NCBI GenBank assembly: GCA_903919455.1
Contig: CAIXIJ010000051.1
Location: 1 to 44,079, forward strand
Direction of reading: 5' to 3'
DNA length: 44,079 nt
DNA from: an uncultured Acidimicrobiaceae bacterium
Lineage (GTDB): Bacteria; Actinomycetota; Acidimicrobiia; Acidimicrobiales; Ilumatobacteraceae
Shown one piece after another: positions 32,337 to 40,859 of this stretch. Under the pieces are notes generated by a model. It saw only the letters and a list, made by a program, of their open reading frames with translations, ran no database searches and had not been told where the DNA came from. Numbering within the stretch: the first letter of the stretch is position 1; each line of letters starts with the position of its first letter. Both the position numbers and the translations under genes were made by a program.

Positions 32337-34582
32337 CTGGCCTGGTCGATCCGCAGCACGCGGCCAACCTGTTGGCCCGTCACGCGCGTGAACGCACCAG
32401 CCCGGCCACGCGTTGGGCCGACGGTGTGCCGCTGGGAAATGGTCGGGTGGGCGCAGTCGTGTGGGGCAACGGTTCGCCACTCGTGCTCACCCTCGACCAC
32501 ACCGGCAACTGGGATCGTCGGGGTGACACCCCGGAGATCGCCCCGCTCGATCAGTTCCTCGAAGCTCTCGCCGGCCGTCCGTCGTCGTGGCCTGCGTCGT
32601 GGCCGGTGCACATGCCTCGGTTCGACATCGTCACGCCCACTCGGCTGCCGCCGAGTCGACTGCTGTTGCATGGCCTCGGCGCCGTGGAGGGCATGACCCA
32701 CGACCTCGCGTCCGCCGCTGTGGAGGTGCGTTGCAGCGCGGGGTCGTGCACCGTGTCGGTGCTCGCCGAGCACGACGTGGTGCTGGTGCGCGGCTCGGGT
32801 GCGGTGCCGCAGGTGGAACTGCACTGGCTCAGCGACCCGATCACGTGGGAGAGCCGCGTTGGTGGCCAGCCGGGTTTCGCGCCGCACCCCTCCGCGCTCT
32901 TCGCCGACCATCCTGCGCCGCTGCGCGTGCAGTCCGATGACGGTGAGTGCGTTGGCCACTCGGTGCCCGACGGCAGTGCCGTCGGCGCAGCGTGGAGTCT
33001 GGACGACGGCGAGGATGGTTGGACGCTGCTGGTGTCGTTGGCATCGTTGCGAAACGGCGCCGACGCCGATGCGGCGAGCGCCGCCGAGGAAATCTTGCGG
33101 TCCGTGAGCGCCGACATGGACGGCGCTGTCGCCACCCACCGAGCGTTCTGGCAGCAGTTTCATTCGCGCTCCTGGGTGTCGGTGCCCACGCCGTCGGTGG
33201 AGTCACTGTGGTTTGCCGAGATGGCCAAGCTCGGCTCTGCCGTGCGCGCCGATGGTCCTCCGCTGGGTCTGCAGGGCCCGTGGTCGCCGGATGGTCGAAT
33301 GCCGCCGTGGGGTGGCGATCTCCATCACAACGTGAACGTGCAGTTCTCCTATGCCCCTTGCGCGGTCACGAACCATGGCGAGCTGTTGGAATCGTTGCAG
33401 CACTACGTGTCGACCGCCTTGCCGGAGTGGTCGATGCTGTCGAACGCGTTGTTCGGCGTGGACGGCTTCTTCGTGCCGTCGGCCACCGACGACGAGGGTC
33501 GTTGTCGCTACGAGTGGGCGATGGTGAACCTCGCCTTCTCCTCGGGCCCGTGGTTGGCGCAGGTACTGCACACCGGTTGGCGACACAGCGGCGACGACGC
33601 ATTCCGTGTGGGTGTGTTGGCGCCGTTCATGCGCGGCCTCGCAGCACCATTGCTCGACCGTTTGGAGTTGGGCGACGACGGCCGCCTGCACGTGCCGTTC
33701 GGCTACTCGCCGGAGTTGGTGCCGAACGGGCAGGCGTGGGGTCGCGACCCCAACATCGACCTCGCGCTGCTCGGATGGCTCTTCGACGCGCTGGTGGAGT
33801 TGGAGGAACTGGAAGGCCACGACGCCACTCGATGGCGCGAGGCGTCGGCGTTGCTGGCACCGCTTCCCGCCGATGTGTCGTTCGGGGTGATGGCCGGTGT
33901 GCTCACCGGTCGGGATGGTGGGCTGCGGGTGCGGGCGGATGCGCCCCTCGAGCGCAGCCATCGGCATCACTCGCATCTGATGGCGATCCACCCCTTGCGT
34001 CGGGTGACGGCAAGCAACCCGGCTACTCGCGATCTCGCTGCTGCCTCGTTGCGTTCCCTGATGCTGAGTGGCCCGGGCGAATGGGTCGGGTTCTCCGCGC
34101 CGTGGGCCGCATCCATCGCTGCGCTTGCGGGCGATGGCGATGTGGCGCTGGGCCACCTCTGCGACTATGCCGAGCGCTGGGTGGGGCCATCCACGTTCCA
34201 TGTGCAGGCGAGCGTTCGGGGTGAAGTGCCGACGGTCTGGAACGAACTCGGTGCAGCAATGGGCGGTGATGCCCTCAGCTTGGAGGCCGGGTTCGCCTTC
34301 GTCGCGGCGGTCGCCGATCTCTTGCTGCACGATCACGATGGGGTGGTGTCGGTGTTCCCTGCGTTGCCGTCGGCGTGGCCCGACGCGGCGTTTGCGGGTC
34401 TGCGTGCTGCGGGCGGGTTCGAGGTGGCGGCGCAGGCCGCCGCAGGCTGTGCGGTGTCGGTGTCGGTACTGGCGCATCGCGATGCCGAACTCGTGCTGCA
34501 GTTTCCCGCCGACGCCGGCCGGGTGGAGGTGCGGCGCTCGATGCTCGCGGGGGAGCGTTTCGACTGGCTCAGTCCATCGTGA
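32333..34582 (+). CDS. GH95-like glycoside hydrolase (alpha-L-fucosidase family candidate)
   Basis: This 749-residue protein uses the GTG that overlaps the PhyH stop (GTGA). GVPLGNGRVGAVVWGNG near the N-terminus is the family entry motif. PPWGGDLHHNVNVQFSYAP has the paired asparagines that activate water in GH95 enzymes, and SHRHHSHLMAIHPLRRVT precedes the late catalytic region. An N-terminal beta-sandwich, an (alpha/alpha)6 barrel and a C-terminal beta domain fit the length. There is no signal peptide, so it would act in the cytoplasm on imported oligosaccharides. The general acid is not obvious by eye, so an alpha-L-galactosidase or related activity is possible. Confidence 0.78.
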   Translation: MTGLVDPQHAANLLARHARERTSPATRWADGVPLGNGRVGAVVWGNGSPLVLTLDHTGNWDRRGDTPEIAPLDQFLEALAGRPSSWPASWPVHMPRFDIVTPTRLPPSRLLLHGLGAVEGMTHDLASAAVEVRCSAGSCTVSVLAEHDVVLVRGSGAVPQVELHWLSDPITWESRVGGQPGFAPHPSALFADHPAPLRVQSDDGECVGHSVPDGSAVGAAWSLDDGEDGWTLLVSLASLRNGADADAASAAEEILRSVSADMDGAVATHRAFWQQFHSRSWVSVPTPSVESLWFAEMAKLGSAVRADGPPLGLQGPWSPDGRMPPWGGDLHHNVNVQFSYAPCAVTNHGELLESLQHYVSTALPEWSMLSNALFGVDGFFVPSATDDEGRCRYEWAMVNLAFSSGPWLAQVLHTGWRHSGDDAFRVGVLAPFMRGLAAPLLDRLELGDDGRLHVPFGYSPELVPNGQAWGRDPNIDLALLGWLFDALVELEELEGHDATRWREASALLAPLPADVSFGVMAGVLTGRDGGLRVRADAPLERSHRHHSHLMAIHPLRRVTASNPATRDLAAASLRSLMLSGPGEWVGFSAPWAASIAALAGDGDVALGHLCDYAERWVGPSTFHVQASVRGEVPTVWNELGAAMGGDALSLEAGFAFVAAVADLLLHDHDGVVSVFPALPSAWPDAAFAGLRAAGGFEVAAQAAAGCAVSVSVLAHRDAELVLQFPADAGRVEVRRSMLAGERFDWLSPS

Positions 34583-34909
34583 TGGAGATCACCGCGCGTC
34601 GTAGCCGATGGTTCACATATTGCGCGAAATGCTCAGAAAACTTGTGAATAAATCCGCCTCTACCTCTTGTACATCTGGAATAGATCAAGCAACATAGTCA
34701 GATCGGTGACGGCGAGAGTCACCGGAACGGGGATGGGAGTTCTTCATGCGGGATCGTGAAGAGGGAATGGAGCATCGGCGCCGCGGAAGAGTGTGGCGTT
34801 GACTCCGCTTCTGTCGTCGAGTTGATGAAGCCGCCCCTGGCACAACAACTCGACGGCGGAAGCCCCTCCCGTTCAGGCGCTTTGCGCTGATGTCGTAACG
34901 TTCACCGGC
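34583..34909. other. Gene-free stretch with three inverted repeats
   Basis: No coding frame is supported in these 327 bp, and its left part (34600-34690) is noticeably richer in A/T. Three hairpins are visible. CGGTGAC-7 nt-GTCACCG is at 34704-34724. CGTCGAGTTG-21 nt-CAACTCGACG (perfect 10-bp stem) is at 34815-34855. TCAG-CGC with a bulged G and a TTT loop is at 34873-34890, 19 nt before the next start codon. It could be the leader of the PLC-like gene, a terminator region for the glycosidase, or a small RNA. Confidence 0.5.
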
Positions 34910-37021
34910 ATGAATCGCCTGTCGCCTCGGGTTCGCCGTGTGCTCTCCGTCGTCCTCGCAGTGGTGGTTGCGCTCAGTTTGTCGGTCGCCCTCATCGGAG
35001 CGTGGGTGCAAAGCACACTGTTCGATGCATCAGCACTGAGTCGTCGTTCGGTGCACGCGCTGGACAGCGAGGCGGTGCGCCATCAAGTGGCGGTGCAGCT
35101 CACCGATCAGCTGGTGAAGAGCGGCAATCGACAGGTCATCGCCTTCCGTCCCGCGGCGCAACTCACCGTGGAGGCCCTCGTCGACTCCGACGCCTTCAAG
35201 TCGCTGTTCGCAACTGCGGTGCGGCGAACCCACGGGTCGTTGTTGGCGGGCACGGGAGCCAAGGGGCTGGACCTGTCGGACACGCTCGAACTGTTGGCAT
35301 CCGGGCTGTCCTTGAACAGCCAGGCGAAGTCGCTCACTTCAGGGGCACCCAAAGGCGGATCGTTCGCCGACACCGTGAGCGCGGTGGCCAACCTCCCGAT
35401 CTGGGATTGGCGGCAGATGCTCTTGAACATCGAGGGCGTTGCCGTGGTGTTGAGTCTGGCCTGCGCCGTCGGCTCGATTCTGGTGGCGTACAACCGTCGC
35501 AAGGGTGTGGTGCGTGTCGGGGTGGCAGCAGTGGCCGGCAGTGGTCTGGCGTTCCTCGCCATCTTGGTGGTGACGCACTACGCGCGGCAGATGGTGAACG
35601 ACTCCGATCTCCGTCAAGCTGTCGGCGACGCCATCTGGGCGGTCACGTCCGATCTACGCGCCCGAGCCGTCGCGTTCGCGTTGATGGGTGTGGTGGTGGC
35701 GGCCGCAGCGGCGCCGAACGAGCGGTTCGCCCCCGAACAACTGCGCTCGAGTGCGCTCGACCGCTATCAGCGGGTTCGCGCGTCGGTCTGGGGCACCGCC
35801 GGGCTTGCAATGGCACTGGTGGTGGTCGGGCTGATGATCATCACGTGGCCGCAGGCGACCAGCGAGATCGTGATGTGGATGCTGGGCCTCGGCATGGTCT
35901 TCACCGCAGCCCGACTGACAGTTGGTTTGGCACAACGGGTTGGTTTGCCAGCCGATGATGGGCAGCCGGCGAAGCGCAGTTGGTGGGGATGGAGCATGGC
36001 GGTGATGGGTGTGGTGGCCATCGCTGGGCTGTTCAGCTACGTCTCCGTCAGTAGCGCTCGGGCCAGTGCCGAGGGTGCGTACGCGCGCACCTGCATGGGC
36101 AGCGAAACGCTGTGCGATCGGCGGCTCGACCAGATCACCCTCGCCGGCGCGCACAACGCCATGTCGTCGCCTGCCTACAAGGGCTGGCTGTTCGCCGAGC
36201 AGATCGAAAGCATCGGCGGTCAGCTGAACAAGGGTGTACGCGTGCTACTCATCGACGCGCACTACGGCCGTCAGTCCACGGTGAAGGTGCCGGGTTCGAA
36301 CGTGAACCTCACCGTCACCGACATCGCCGCCGAGTTCGCCGTGCCCGATGCCGAGGTGCCGGATGCCGCGTTGAAAGCCAAGGCCGAGGCGTTGGCTGCC
36401 GATGCATCGAAGGTGGGCAGCAGCCCGCGTGGCGTGTACCTGTGTCACAACTACTGCGAGTTGGGTGCAGTGACGATGACCGACGAGATGAGTGCGGTGC
36501 GCCGGTTCCTTCAGACGAATCCGGATCAGATCGTGATGATCGTGGTGCAGGACGCTGTGTCGTCGAAGGATGTGGTGAAGGTGGTCACCGACGCCGGTCT
36601 GCTGGACCATGTGGCCACGCTCACGCCCGGGCAACCCCTGCCGACGTTGGGCGAGTTGGTGGACAACGACAAGCGGTTGGTGATGTTCGCCGAACGCGGC
36701 GATGGCGACGCGCCGGATTGGTACCCGCGTGCGTACGAATGGTTCGAAGAGACCCCCTACAAGTTCGACCAGATCAGCGAGTTCAACTGCGATCCGAACC
36801 GCGGCACCGAGGGCAACCCGCTGTTCCTGATGAACCACTGGGTGGGCCGTTCGCCGCCTGATCCGAAGTTGGCGAAGAAGGCCAACGCCACAGCGGTGCT
36901 GGGTGTGCGGGTGCGTGAGTGCGTGTCGAAGCGCGGTCGGGTACCCAACGTCATCGCCGCCGACTTCGCCACCACCGGCGACATCGTCGCCACCGCGCGG
37001 CAGCTCACCGACACCCCGTAG
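34910..37021 (+). CDS. Polytopic membrane protein with C-terminal PLC-like phosphodiesterase domain
   Basis: The 703-residue product starts with a membrane helix (LSVVLAVVVALSLSVALI) and an extracytoplasmic segment of about 130 residues. Five or so more helices follow up to residue about 385, for example VAVVLSLACAVGSILVAY and GLAMALVVVGLMIITWP. Residues about 400-703 look like a PI-PLC X-type TIM barrel: ITLAGAHNAMSS and YLCHNYCEL carry the two catalytic histidines, and GVRVLLIDAHYG the metal or substrate acidic residue. The enzyme domain probably faces outside. A phosphodiester lipid is the likely substrate class; the exact one is unknown. Confidence 0.82.
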   Translation: MNRLSPRVRRVLSVVLAVVVALSLSVALIGAWVQSTLFDASALSRRSVHALDSEAVRHQVAVQLTDQLVKSGNRQVIAFRPAAQLTVEALVDSDAFKSLFATAVRRTHGSLLAGTGAKGLDLSDTLELLASGLSLNSQAKSLTSGAPKGGSFADTVSAVANLPIWDWRQMLLNIEGVAVVLSLACAVGSILVAYNRRKGVVRVGVAAVAGSGLAFLAILVVTHYARQMVNDSDLRQAVGDAIWAVTSDLRARAVAFALMGVVVAAAAAPNERFAPEQLRSSALDRYQRVRASVWGTAGLAMALVVVGLMIITWPQATSEIVMWMLGLGMVFTAARLTVGLAQRVGLPADDGQPAKRSWWGWSMAVMGVVAIAGLFSYVSVSSARASAEGAYARTCMGSETLCDRRLDQITLAGAHNAMSSPAYKGWLFAEQIESIGGQLNKGVRVLLIDAHYGRQSTVKVPGSNVNLTVTDIAAEFAVPDAEVPDAALKAKAEALAADASKVGSSPRGVYLCHNYCELGAVTMTDEMSAVRRFLQTNPDQIVMIVVQDAVSSKDVVKVVTDAGLLDHVATLTPGQPLPTLGELVDNDKRLVMFAERGDGDAPDWYPRAYEWFEETPYKFDQISEFNCDPNRGTEGNPLFLMNHWVGRSPPDPKLAKKANATAVLGVRVRECVSKRGRVPNVIAADFATTGDIVATARQLTDTP

Positions 37022-37074
37022 CGGTCGTCTCACCGAAGCCCGTCGCCGTCTCCCATCGGCCCCGACCGTGGCGG

Positions 37075-38592
37075 ATGTGGCAGGCTCGCCCGATGGCGTT
37101 CGAATCGGTGTCCGGGTACTGCTGGCCTCAATCCATCGCGCACGGCGGCACGGTCGCCCTGCATCTGTCGTCCACGGGTGGTCGCCCCGTGCACGTGGAG
37201 ATCGCCCGAGTGGGCTGGAAGCGCGAGATCGTGTGGCAGGACAACGTGCCGGCTGGCGATCACCCCACACCGCGCAACGCGTCGGCCGAAGGCTGCGACT
37301 GGCCAGCCGCCTGCACGGTCACCGCGGGCAGCGAGTGGTGCAGCGGCTACTACGAGGTGGTGCTCACCATCGACATCGATGGCCGTCGGCGCACCGACCA
37401 CGCGTTCTTCGTGGTGCGGCCACCCGCCGACAGCCCGAACCGAATCCTGCTGCAGTTGGCCACGAACACCTGGGCCGCCTACAACGACTTCGGCGGCCAG
37501 AACCTCTACACCGGTGGCACTCGATCGTCGTTGCAACGCCCGATGGCTCGCGGCTACCTGCACAAGCCGGCTGGCGCTGGCCGTCGCGTCACCACCACGA
37601 ACCCGCCCGACCCCGATATGAACACGCACGTGGGCTATCTGCGGCGCCACCACCTGTCGCCGTATGCCGGTTCGGCTGGTTGGCCCGACTGGGAGTTGCC
37701 GTGCCTGGCGTGGGCCGAGCGCGAGGGCTTCGGCATCGACGTGTGTGCGAACGCCGATCTCGAGGAATATCCGCGCATCGTGGATGGCTACTCGCTGCTG
37801 TTGTCCGTCGGCCATGACGAGTACTGGTCGGGCCCCATGCGCGACACCGTGGAGGCCTTCATCGCTCGCGGTGGGAACGTGGCGTTCTTCTCCGGCAACA
37901 CGGCGTTCTGGCAGGTTCGCATGGAAGACGCCTCGCCCGAAGGGCCAGCTGCAACGATGGTGGGCTACAAGGCGCAGATGAAGAGCGACCCTGCGTTCGG
38001 TGTTCGCAACGGTGAACTCACCACCATCTGGAGCGACCATCTCATTGGCCGACCCGAGAACCACATGACCGGCGTCAGCTTCTCCCGCGGTGGTTACCAC
38101 CGCATCGGCAAGCGCGTCACCAACGGTGCCGGCGGCTACACGGTGCATCGTCCGCAGCACTGGATCTTCGAGGGCACCGGCATCGACTACGGCGACGTGC
38201 TGGGTGCCTCGGCCACCGTGGTGGGTTACGAATGCGACGGGTGCGACTTCACGTACCGCGACGGCCTGCCGTACCCCACCGGCTCGGACGGCACGCCCGA
38301 GAACTTCGAGATCCTCGGCACCGCGCCCGCCGCCCACTTCACCCGCACCACGGCGGCTCGTCCCCCTCGCCCGGAGGACCCGTCGGAGTTGGAGTTCATC
38401 TCCAGCCGGGTGTTCGGCGAGCGTGGCCACGAAGACCGCATCGCGCATGGTCACGCCGTGCTGGGTACCTACGTGTCGGCCGGTGGCGGCACGGTGATCA
38501 CCTCGGGCTGCACCGACTGGGCACACGGCTTGGCCGAACGCGACCCGCAGATCGAGCGCATCACGGCCAACGTGCTCACCCGCCTCGGCTAA
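37075..38592 (+). CDS. N,N-dimethylformamidase large-subunit-like protein
   Basis: I start at the ATG at 37075 (37093 is also possible), because further upstream the frame overlaps the PLC-like gene and reads as Arg/His-rich shadow. The 505-residue protein has an N-terminal beta domain (VHVEIARVGW) and then the domain typical of the dimethylformamidase beta subunit: LLQLATNTWAAYNDFGGQNL, PMARGYLHKP, LLSVGHDEYWSGPMRDTVEA and GNVAFFSGNTAFWQVR. Many family members are of unknown function, so amide hydrolysis is not certain. There is no signal peptide. It follows the PLC-like gene by 53 bp and may share its transcript. Confidence 0.82.
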   Translation: MWQARPMAFESVSGYCWPQSIAHGGTVALHLSSTGGRPVHVEIARVGWKREIVWQDNVPAGDHPTPRNASAEGCDWPAACTVTAGSEWCSGYYEVVLTIDIDGRRRTDHAFFVVRPPADSPNRILLQLATNTWAAYNDFGGQNLYTGGTRSSLQRPMARGYLHKPAGAGRRVTTTNPPDPDMNTHVGYLRRHHLSPYAGSAGWPDWELPCLAWAEREGFGIDVCANADLEEYPRIVDGYSLLLSVGHDEYWSGPMRDTVEAFIARGGNVAFFSGNTAFWQVRMEDASPEGPAATMVGYKAQMKSDPAFGVRNGELTTIWSDHLIGRPENHMTGVSFSRGGYHRIGKRVTNGAGGYTVHRPQHWIFEGTGIDYGDVLGASATVVGYECDGCDFTYRDGLPYPTGSDGTPENFEILGTAPAAHFTRTTAARPPRPEDPSELEFISSRVFGERGHEDRIAHGHAVLGTYVSAGGGTVITSGCTDWAHGLAERDPQIERITANVLTRLG

Positions 38593-38612
38593 CCCCCGCC
38601 TGCCGCGGTCGC

Positions 38613-40316
38613 TCAGTTGACGCTGATGAGCTCGCCGGTGATGACGATGCGGTACTTCGTGGTGGTGCCCGGGCCGGTTCCAAAGTCGGGGGTGGAGCAC
38701 GCCACCAACTGTGCCGTGATGGGCGGCCACAGGGTGGCCATCGCCGCAATGGCTCGGTAGGTGGGCGGGGTGATGTGCCGCCCCACCACGCGGTAGTTGT
38801 ACCAGTGACCGTTCGCGCTCTTCAGCGAGAAGCCACTGCCGACGGGAATGTTGTTCAGTTGGTTGAAGACAGCGCCGTGCGCGGTGCGGTGGCCGAACAC
38901 CAACACGTTGCCCATGGCACCCAAGGTGCTGTGGCTTCGGTAGGCGGCGCCACCGCCGCTGTTGGCCGCAGCATCCAGGTTGTCGCTGCGCGGCACCACC
39001 ACGGGTGCGATCTTGGTGATGCCTCGGCCCGTCGAGGGGTTCAGCTCGGTCCATCGCACCGCAACCACGCGGGAGGGCTTGATTGCACGGTTCTTCACCG
39101 GGAGACTCGTAGCGCGCGGCGGCGTGCCCAGGTACCAGCCCACTACGTCGACGGTGAGGTGCGCCCCGCTTGCCGAGGTGAGAGCCACCCCACGAGTGCT
39201 GGTGCGCAGCAGCGCGTGCGCGGCCACCTTCGAGCGCGGTGCGCCCACGGTGCTCACTGCCACGCCACTGCCGGGCACGCCGGCGGGTCGGGCCACGAGG
39301 CGTTCGGCATCCCACGCTTCGGCGGACACGATGTTCGCGGCCACCGCTGCAACCGGGAGACCCAGGCCGGAGGTGAACTCGGTGGTGAACGGGCCGAACG
39401 GTGCCAGCTTGACGGGGGAGGTCTTGGTCATCAGTCGGCGGTGCGCGGTGCCGGGAATGAACAGTCCGGCAGTGGAAGCTTGGTTCGACGCGCCGGTGAA
39501 CCAGCCGATCACTTCCACGGTGACGGTTGCGCCATCGGAGGCGTAGATGCGCATCTTCACGTTGGTGCTCGTGACCGGCACGATGGTCTGGTTCGAACGT
39601 GGTTGGTTGCGCTGGCTGATCGACAGGGTGGAGGCGTTCGGTCGGTTCCGTCCGTACGCATACGCAGCCACGAAGCCGGGCGCAGCGTCCTGCACCGTGA
39701 CATTCACGATGGCGGCCGACGACGACGCGGGCACGCCCCCTGCAGCCAGGTTCACCACCACGTCGCCTTTGGCGCCGATGCGGCGTCGGTCCATCGCCGT
39801 CAGCGGCCGCTGTGCCAGCACGAGCCTTCCGGCGGCGACAGCGTTCGTGACGGGTACGTAGTAGCCCACGAGATCGATGGTCATGTTCATGCCCGGCGTG
39901 TGGAACAGGTCGATGGAACCGGCCACACCGAGCTTCACCGTGGTGAGGTTGGCCACGCTGATGAGCGCTGACTCCGTGACCACGTTCGACTGCCCAGTCA
40001 CGGTGCCGCCGGCGGGAATCGCGGCAATCGTGCCGGCGGTGGCACCGCCCGCAGCCGTGATGTTCACGACGACCGCAGTGGCGTTCGCGGGCACGCCGCG
40101 AGTTCCGGCGACGCGCACTCGAATGTGGTTCGATCCCAAGCGAACGAACCCGAACCGGCCCGCCGACGCGCGTGTCTCAACCAGTCGCACCTGAGTAGCG
40201 GTGACGAACTTGGATGTTCCTGCGGGAAGCGCTGCCGCTACCGACGCGGCCGGAACGGCGGCGATGGCGCTCAGTAGGAGCGCGACGGCGAGAAAGGCGG
40301 AGCGAAGGCGGCGCAT
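38613..40316 (-). CDS. Sortase (class E-like) fused to three extracellular beta-rich modules
   Basis: The ATG at 40316 places a signal peptide (RLRSAFLAVALLLSAIA, ending VAA) at the N-terminus of a 567-residue protein. Three modules of about 115 residues follow, near residues 32-150, 160-270 and 275-390. Each has a GVP, AVVVN, IDLVGYY-type pattern like the N-terminal module of the collagen-like protein. The last 150 residues are a sortase domain: His476 in FGHRTAHG, Cys540 in LVACSTP and Arg556 in KYRIVI form the catalytic set in the usual order. Sortases join LPxTG-type proteins to the wall or to each other. A long N-terminal ectodomain is unusual, and no substrate with a sorting signal lies in the window. 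Confidence 0.85.
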   Translation of the reverse strand: MRRLRSAFLAVALLLSAIAAVPAASVAAALPAGTSKFVTATQVRLVETRASAGRFGFVRLGSNHIRVRVAGTRGVPANATAVVVNITAAGGATAGTIAAIPAGGTVTGQSNVVTESALISVANLTTVKLGVAGSIDLFHTPGMNMTIDLVGYYVPVTNAVAAGRLVLAQRPLTAMDRRRIGAKGDVVVNLAAGGVPASSSAAIVNVTVQDAAPGFVAAYAYGRNRPNASTLSISQRNQPRSNQTIVPVTSTNVKMRIYASDGATVTVEVIGWFTGASNQASTAGLFIPGTAHRRLMTKTSPVKLAPFGPFTTEFTSGLGLPVAAVAANIVSAEAWDAERLVARPAGVPGSGVAVSTVGAPRSKVAAHALLRTSTRGVALTSASGAHLTVDVVGWYLGTPPRATSLPVKNRAIKPSRVVAVRWTELNPSTGRGITKIAPVVVPRSDNLDAAANSGGGAAYRSHSTLGAMGNVLVFGHRTAHGAVFNQLNNIPVGSGFSLKSANGHWYNYRVVGRHITPPTYRAIAAMATLWPPITAQLVACSTPDFGTGPGTTTKYRIVITGELISVN

Positions 40317-40414
40317 GACAGGGAACAGTGTGGCGCATGCGGAGGGTGATGGGCGGTCACCCTCAATGGACAGTTCGCGCAAAATCGTCAAGTAACTGTG
40401 CCTCTGTGCCGAAG

Positions 40415-40741
40415 ATGCTGTCGATGAAACGTCGTTGGTGGACCAGCAGTGTCGTAGGGGGTGTGGCGGTGGGCCTCGGTGCCACCACCATCAGCCTGTT
40501 CATGAACCACGTGGTCACCGCCTCTCCGATTGATTCGGGCCTCGGTTGTCCGAAGCGCACGGCGGAGTTGGCGGCCACCATCCACTATTCGATGAACGGG
40601 GCGTACCCCTCGTCGCTCAGCCAACTGTCGGACGACGGGTTCAACCCCCCGAATCTGTCGTCCGACGGGTTGGTGGCGCACACGGACGAGTGGACGCTGC
40701 GAATGGTGGCTGCAGTGCCACCGATCTTCTCCTGCGACTGA
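40415..40741 (+). CDS. Small membrane-anchored protein with pilin-like segment
   Basis: The frame supports a product of about 108 residues from the ATG at 40415; the GTG at 40409 and ATG at 40424 are alternatives. A positive start (KRRWW) and one hydrophobic helix (SSVVGGVAVGLGATTISLF) are followed by an extracytoplasmic part with two cysteines. The segment CPKRTAELAATIHYSMNGAY, then PSSLSQL, resembles the helix and first loop of type IV pilin or pseudopilin C-terminal regions. There is no prepilin peptidase site (GFxxxE) before the helix. It is divergent from the sortase gene. Confidence 0.6.
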   Translation: MLSMKRRWWTSSVVGGVAVGLGATTISLFMNHVVTASPIDSGLGCPKRTAELAATIHYSMNGAYPSSLSQLSDDGFNPPNLSSDGLVAHTDEWTLRMVAAVPPIFSCD

Positions 40742-40859
40742 TCGTTTCCTCCCAGGCGCAGAAGTACACACGGCTGGGCATGTTTGCGGGAGCGTGCCTG
40801 GCCGTGTGCTGAATGCCCGAGGCGCGCGACGCGTGGCCGATGCGGGCAACATGGTGCCT

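Noticed and set aside
40794-40859. A 22-residue N-terminal extension of the aldolase
   Set aside because: Its Arg-rich composition does not match the family, whose members begin close to MRDLRDIW; the start at 40860 is preferred.
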